The notes beneath the pieces were generated by a model. That model worked only from the letters and a program-made list of their open reading frames with translations, did not search any database and was not told the origin of the DNA. Of a DNA stretch of 64,000 nucleotides, positions 63,249-64,000 are shown one piece after another. The DNA lies in contig NW_026893632.1 of NCBI RefSeq assembly GCF_032452875.1, positions 806,001 to 870,000 of the forward strand. Reading direction: 5' to 3'. Each line of letters begins with the position of its first letter. The stretch's first letter is position 1. A program made the position numbers and the translations under genes. This DNA is from Bos javanicus (Eukaryota; Chordata; Mammalia; Artiodactyla; Bovidae).

Positions 63249-64000
63249 GGTGGCGACCGAACAGGGACCTCAGGAGGCAATACTCAAAGAGCTGAGCAGA
63301 CACGAACCACGCAATCAGCAGGCAATAAGCATGGAGCTCAGCAGTGACGAATCATGCTGCTCAACTGGCAATAATCAAGCACGTGACCAGGCAGGAATCA
63401 CGCAGCTCAGCTGGCAATTGTCAAGCAGATGAGCCGACAGGAATCACGCAGCTCAGATGGCAATTGTCATGCAGATGAGCTGGCAGGAATCACGCAGCTC
63501 AGCAGGCCCTGATCACGTGACTCTGCAGGCACTGATCACGTGGCTGATCAAGTCCAGATCACGTGACTGAGCATGCACTGATCACGTGGCTATCATGCAC
63601 TGATGACGTGACTGCGCATGCACTGATGACGTGGCTGATCGGGCACTGATCACATGGCTCATCATGCACTGATCACGTGTTTATCAGGCAATGATCAGTG
63701 ACTGACAGGCGCTGATCATGGGACTGTGCACGCACTGATCACGTGGCTATCATGCACTGATCACGTGACTGCGCATGCACTGATGACGTGGCTGTTCGGG
63801 CACTGATCACGTGTTTATCAGGCAGTGATCAGTGACTGACAGGCGCTGATCAGGGGACTGTGCACGCACTGATCAGGTGGCTGATCAGGAACTGACCACC
63901 TGACCGCGCATGCAGTGATCACGTGGCTGGTCGTTCACTGATCACGTGTTTATCATAGGGTGATCACGTGACTGAGAGGCGCTGATCACGTGACTGTGCC

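Larger units (their letters stand above)
12631..64000 (+). repeat. LTR-bearing macrosatellite array (bovine 1.711a-like), 36 units
   Basis: Thirty-six head-to-tail units, all in the same orientation, run off the right edge of the window. Unit length from LTR start to LTR start is most often 1,409-1,415 bp, with shorter (1,256-1,398, 1,405) and longer (1,500-1,541) variants that differ by whole 46-bp, about 92-bp or about 130-155-bp blocks. Each unit is LTR, then GG, then an 18-bp primer binding site, then a 46-bp-period module, then 23-bp-derived satellite. From memory, the bovine 1.711a satellite has a unit of about 1,413 bp with a 611-bp LTR-like insertion, which fits. The assignment rests on that recollection and was not searched. 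Confidence 0.92.

Noticed and set aside
13234..63432. A nearly identical 60-codon frame after each LTR, apparently conserved in about 30 copies
   Set aside because: It starts at a GTG inside the primer binding site and runs through 46-bp satellite repeats. Its conservation is explained by array homogenisation at the DNA level, there is no ATG or Kozak context, and three units lack part of it without other change.
12631..64000. Remnants of gag, pol or env between LTRs
   Set aside because: After the primer binding site the sequence is satellite that also exists in the LTR-free modules. No retroviral protein similarity was recognised in any frame.
1..64000. A new defence, toxin or mobile system hidden in the window
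   Set aside because: I read both strands for enzymes, inverted-repeat transposons and RNA structures, and found only the 23-bp family and one LTR family. The interest lies in repeat architecture and evolution.

Overview
This window is vertebrate satellite DNA, almost certainly pericentromeric heterochromatin of a bovine (Bos) chromosome. It contains no protein-coding gene, no RNA gene and nothing prokaryotic. Three things point to cattle. The base repeat is about 23 bp, made of an 11-bp half (TGATCATGCAC) and a 12-bp half (TGATCACGTGRC). The commonest long unit is 1,409-1,415 bp. Each long unit carries a roughly 600-bp class II (betaretrovirus/ERVK-like) LTR. From memory, this matches the bovine 1.711a satellite, whose unit is about 1,413 bp and contains a 611-bp LTR-like insertion. 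The family is therefore probably known. What may be new is the local architecture.

Layout. 1-2170 is a nearly pure 22/23-bp repeat block. 2171-11990 is an older and more degenerate field of the same repeats. It is interrupted by five copies of a 0.2-0.35 kb CAGCTCAG-type module and has its own faint higher-order repeat. Four of these modules keep an uninterrupted version of the site that is occupied by the LTR further right. 11990-12630 is a transition zone of about 155-bp subrepeats that leads into the array. 12631-64000 is one head-to-tail array of 36 LTR-bearing units, all on the + strand; the last is cut by the window edge. Each unit is LTR (595-604 bp), then two bases, then an 18-bp tRNA-Lys3-type primer binding site, then about 235 bp of 46-bp-period module, then about 550 bp of 23-bp-derived satellite.

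The array is layered. Units 1-5 at the edge are a divergent subfamily. Units 6-10 share a second primer-binding-site mutation, and part of this zone is a 2,827-bp tandem duplication. Units 12-18 vary by whole 46-bp steps. Units 19-34 form eight copies of a regular dimer, one unit of about 1.41 kb alternating with one of 1.50-1.54 kb, about 2.9 kb per dimer. The longer member carries an extra subrepeat of about 130 bp that is unusually rich in small deletions.

No genes act together here. The functional signals that can be seen are promoter-like: an inverted CCAAT box and a TATA box in nearly every LTR, an extreme density of CACGTG E-boxes in the satellite, and 36 copies of a tRNA-Lys3 complement. 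Whether any is active cannot be read from sequence.
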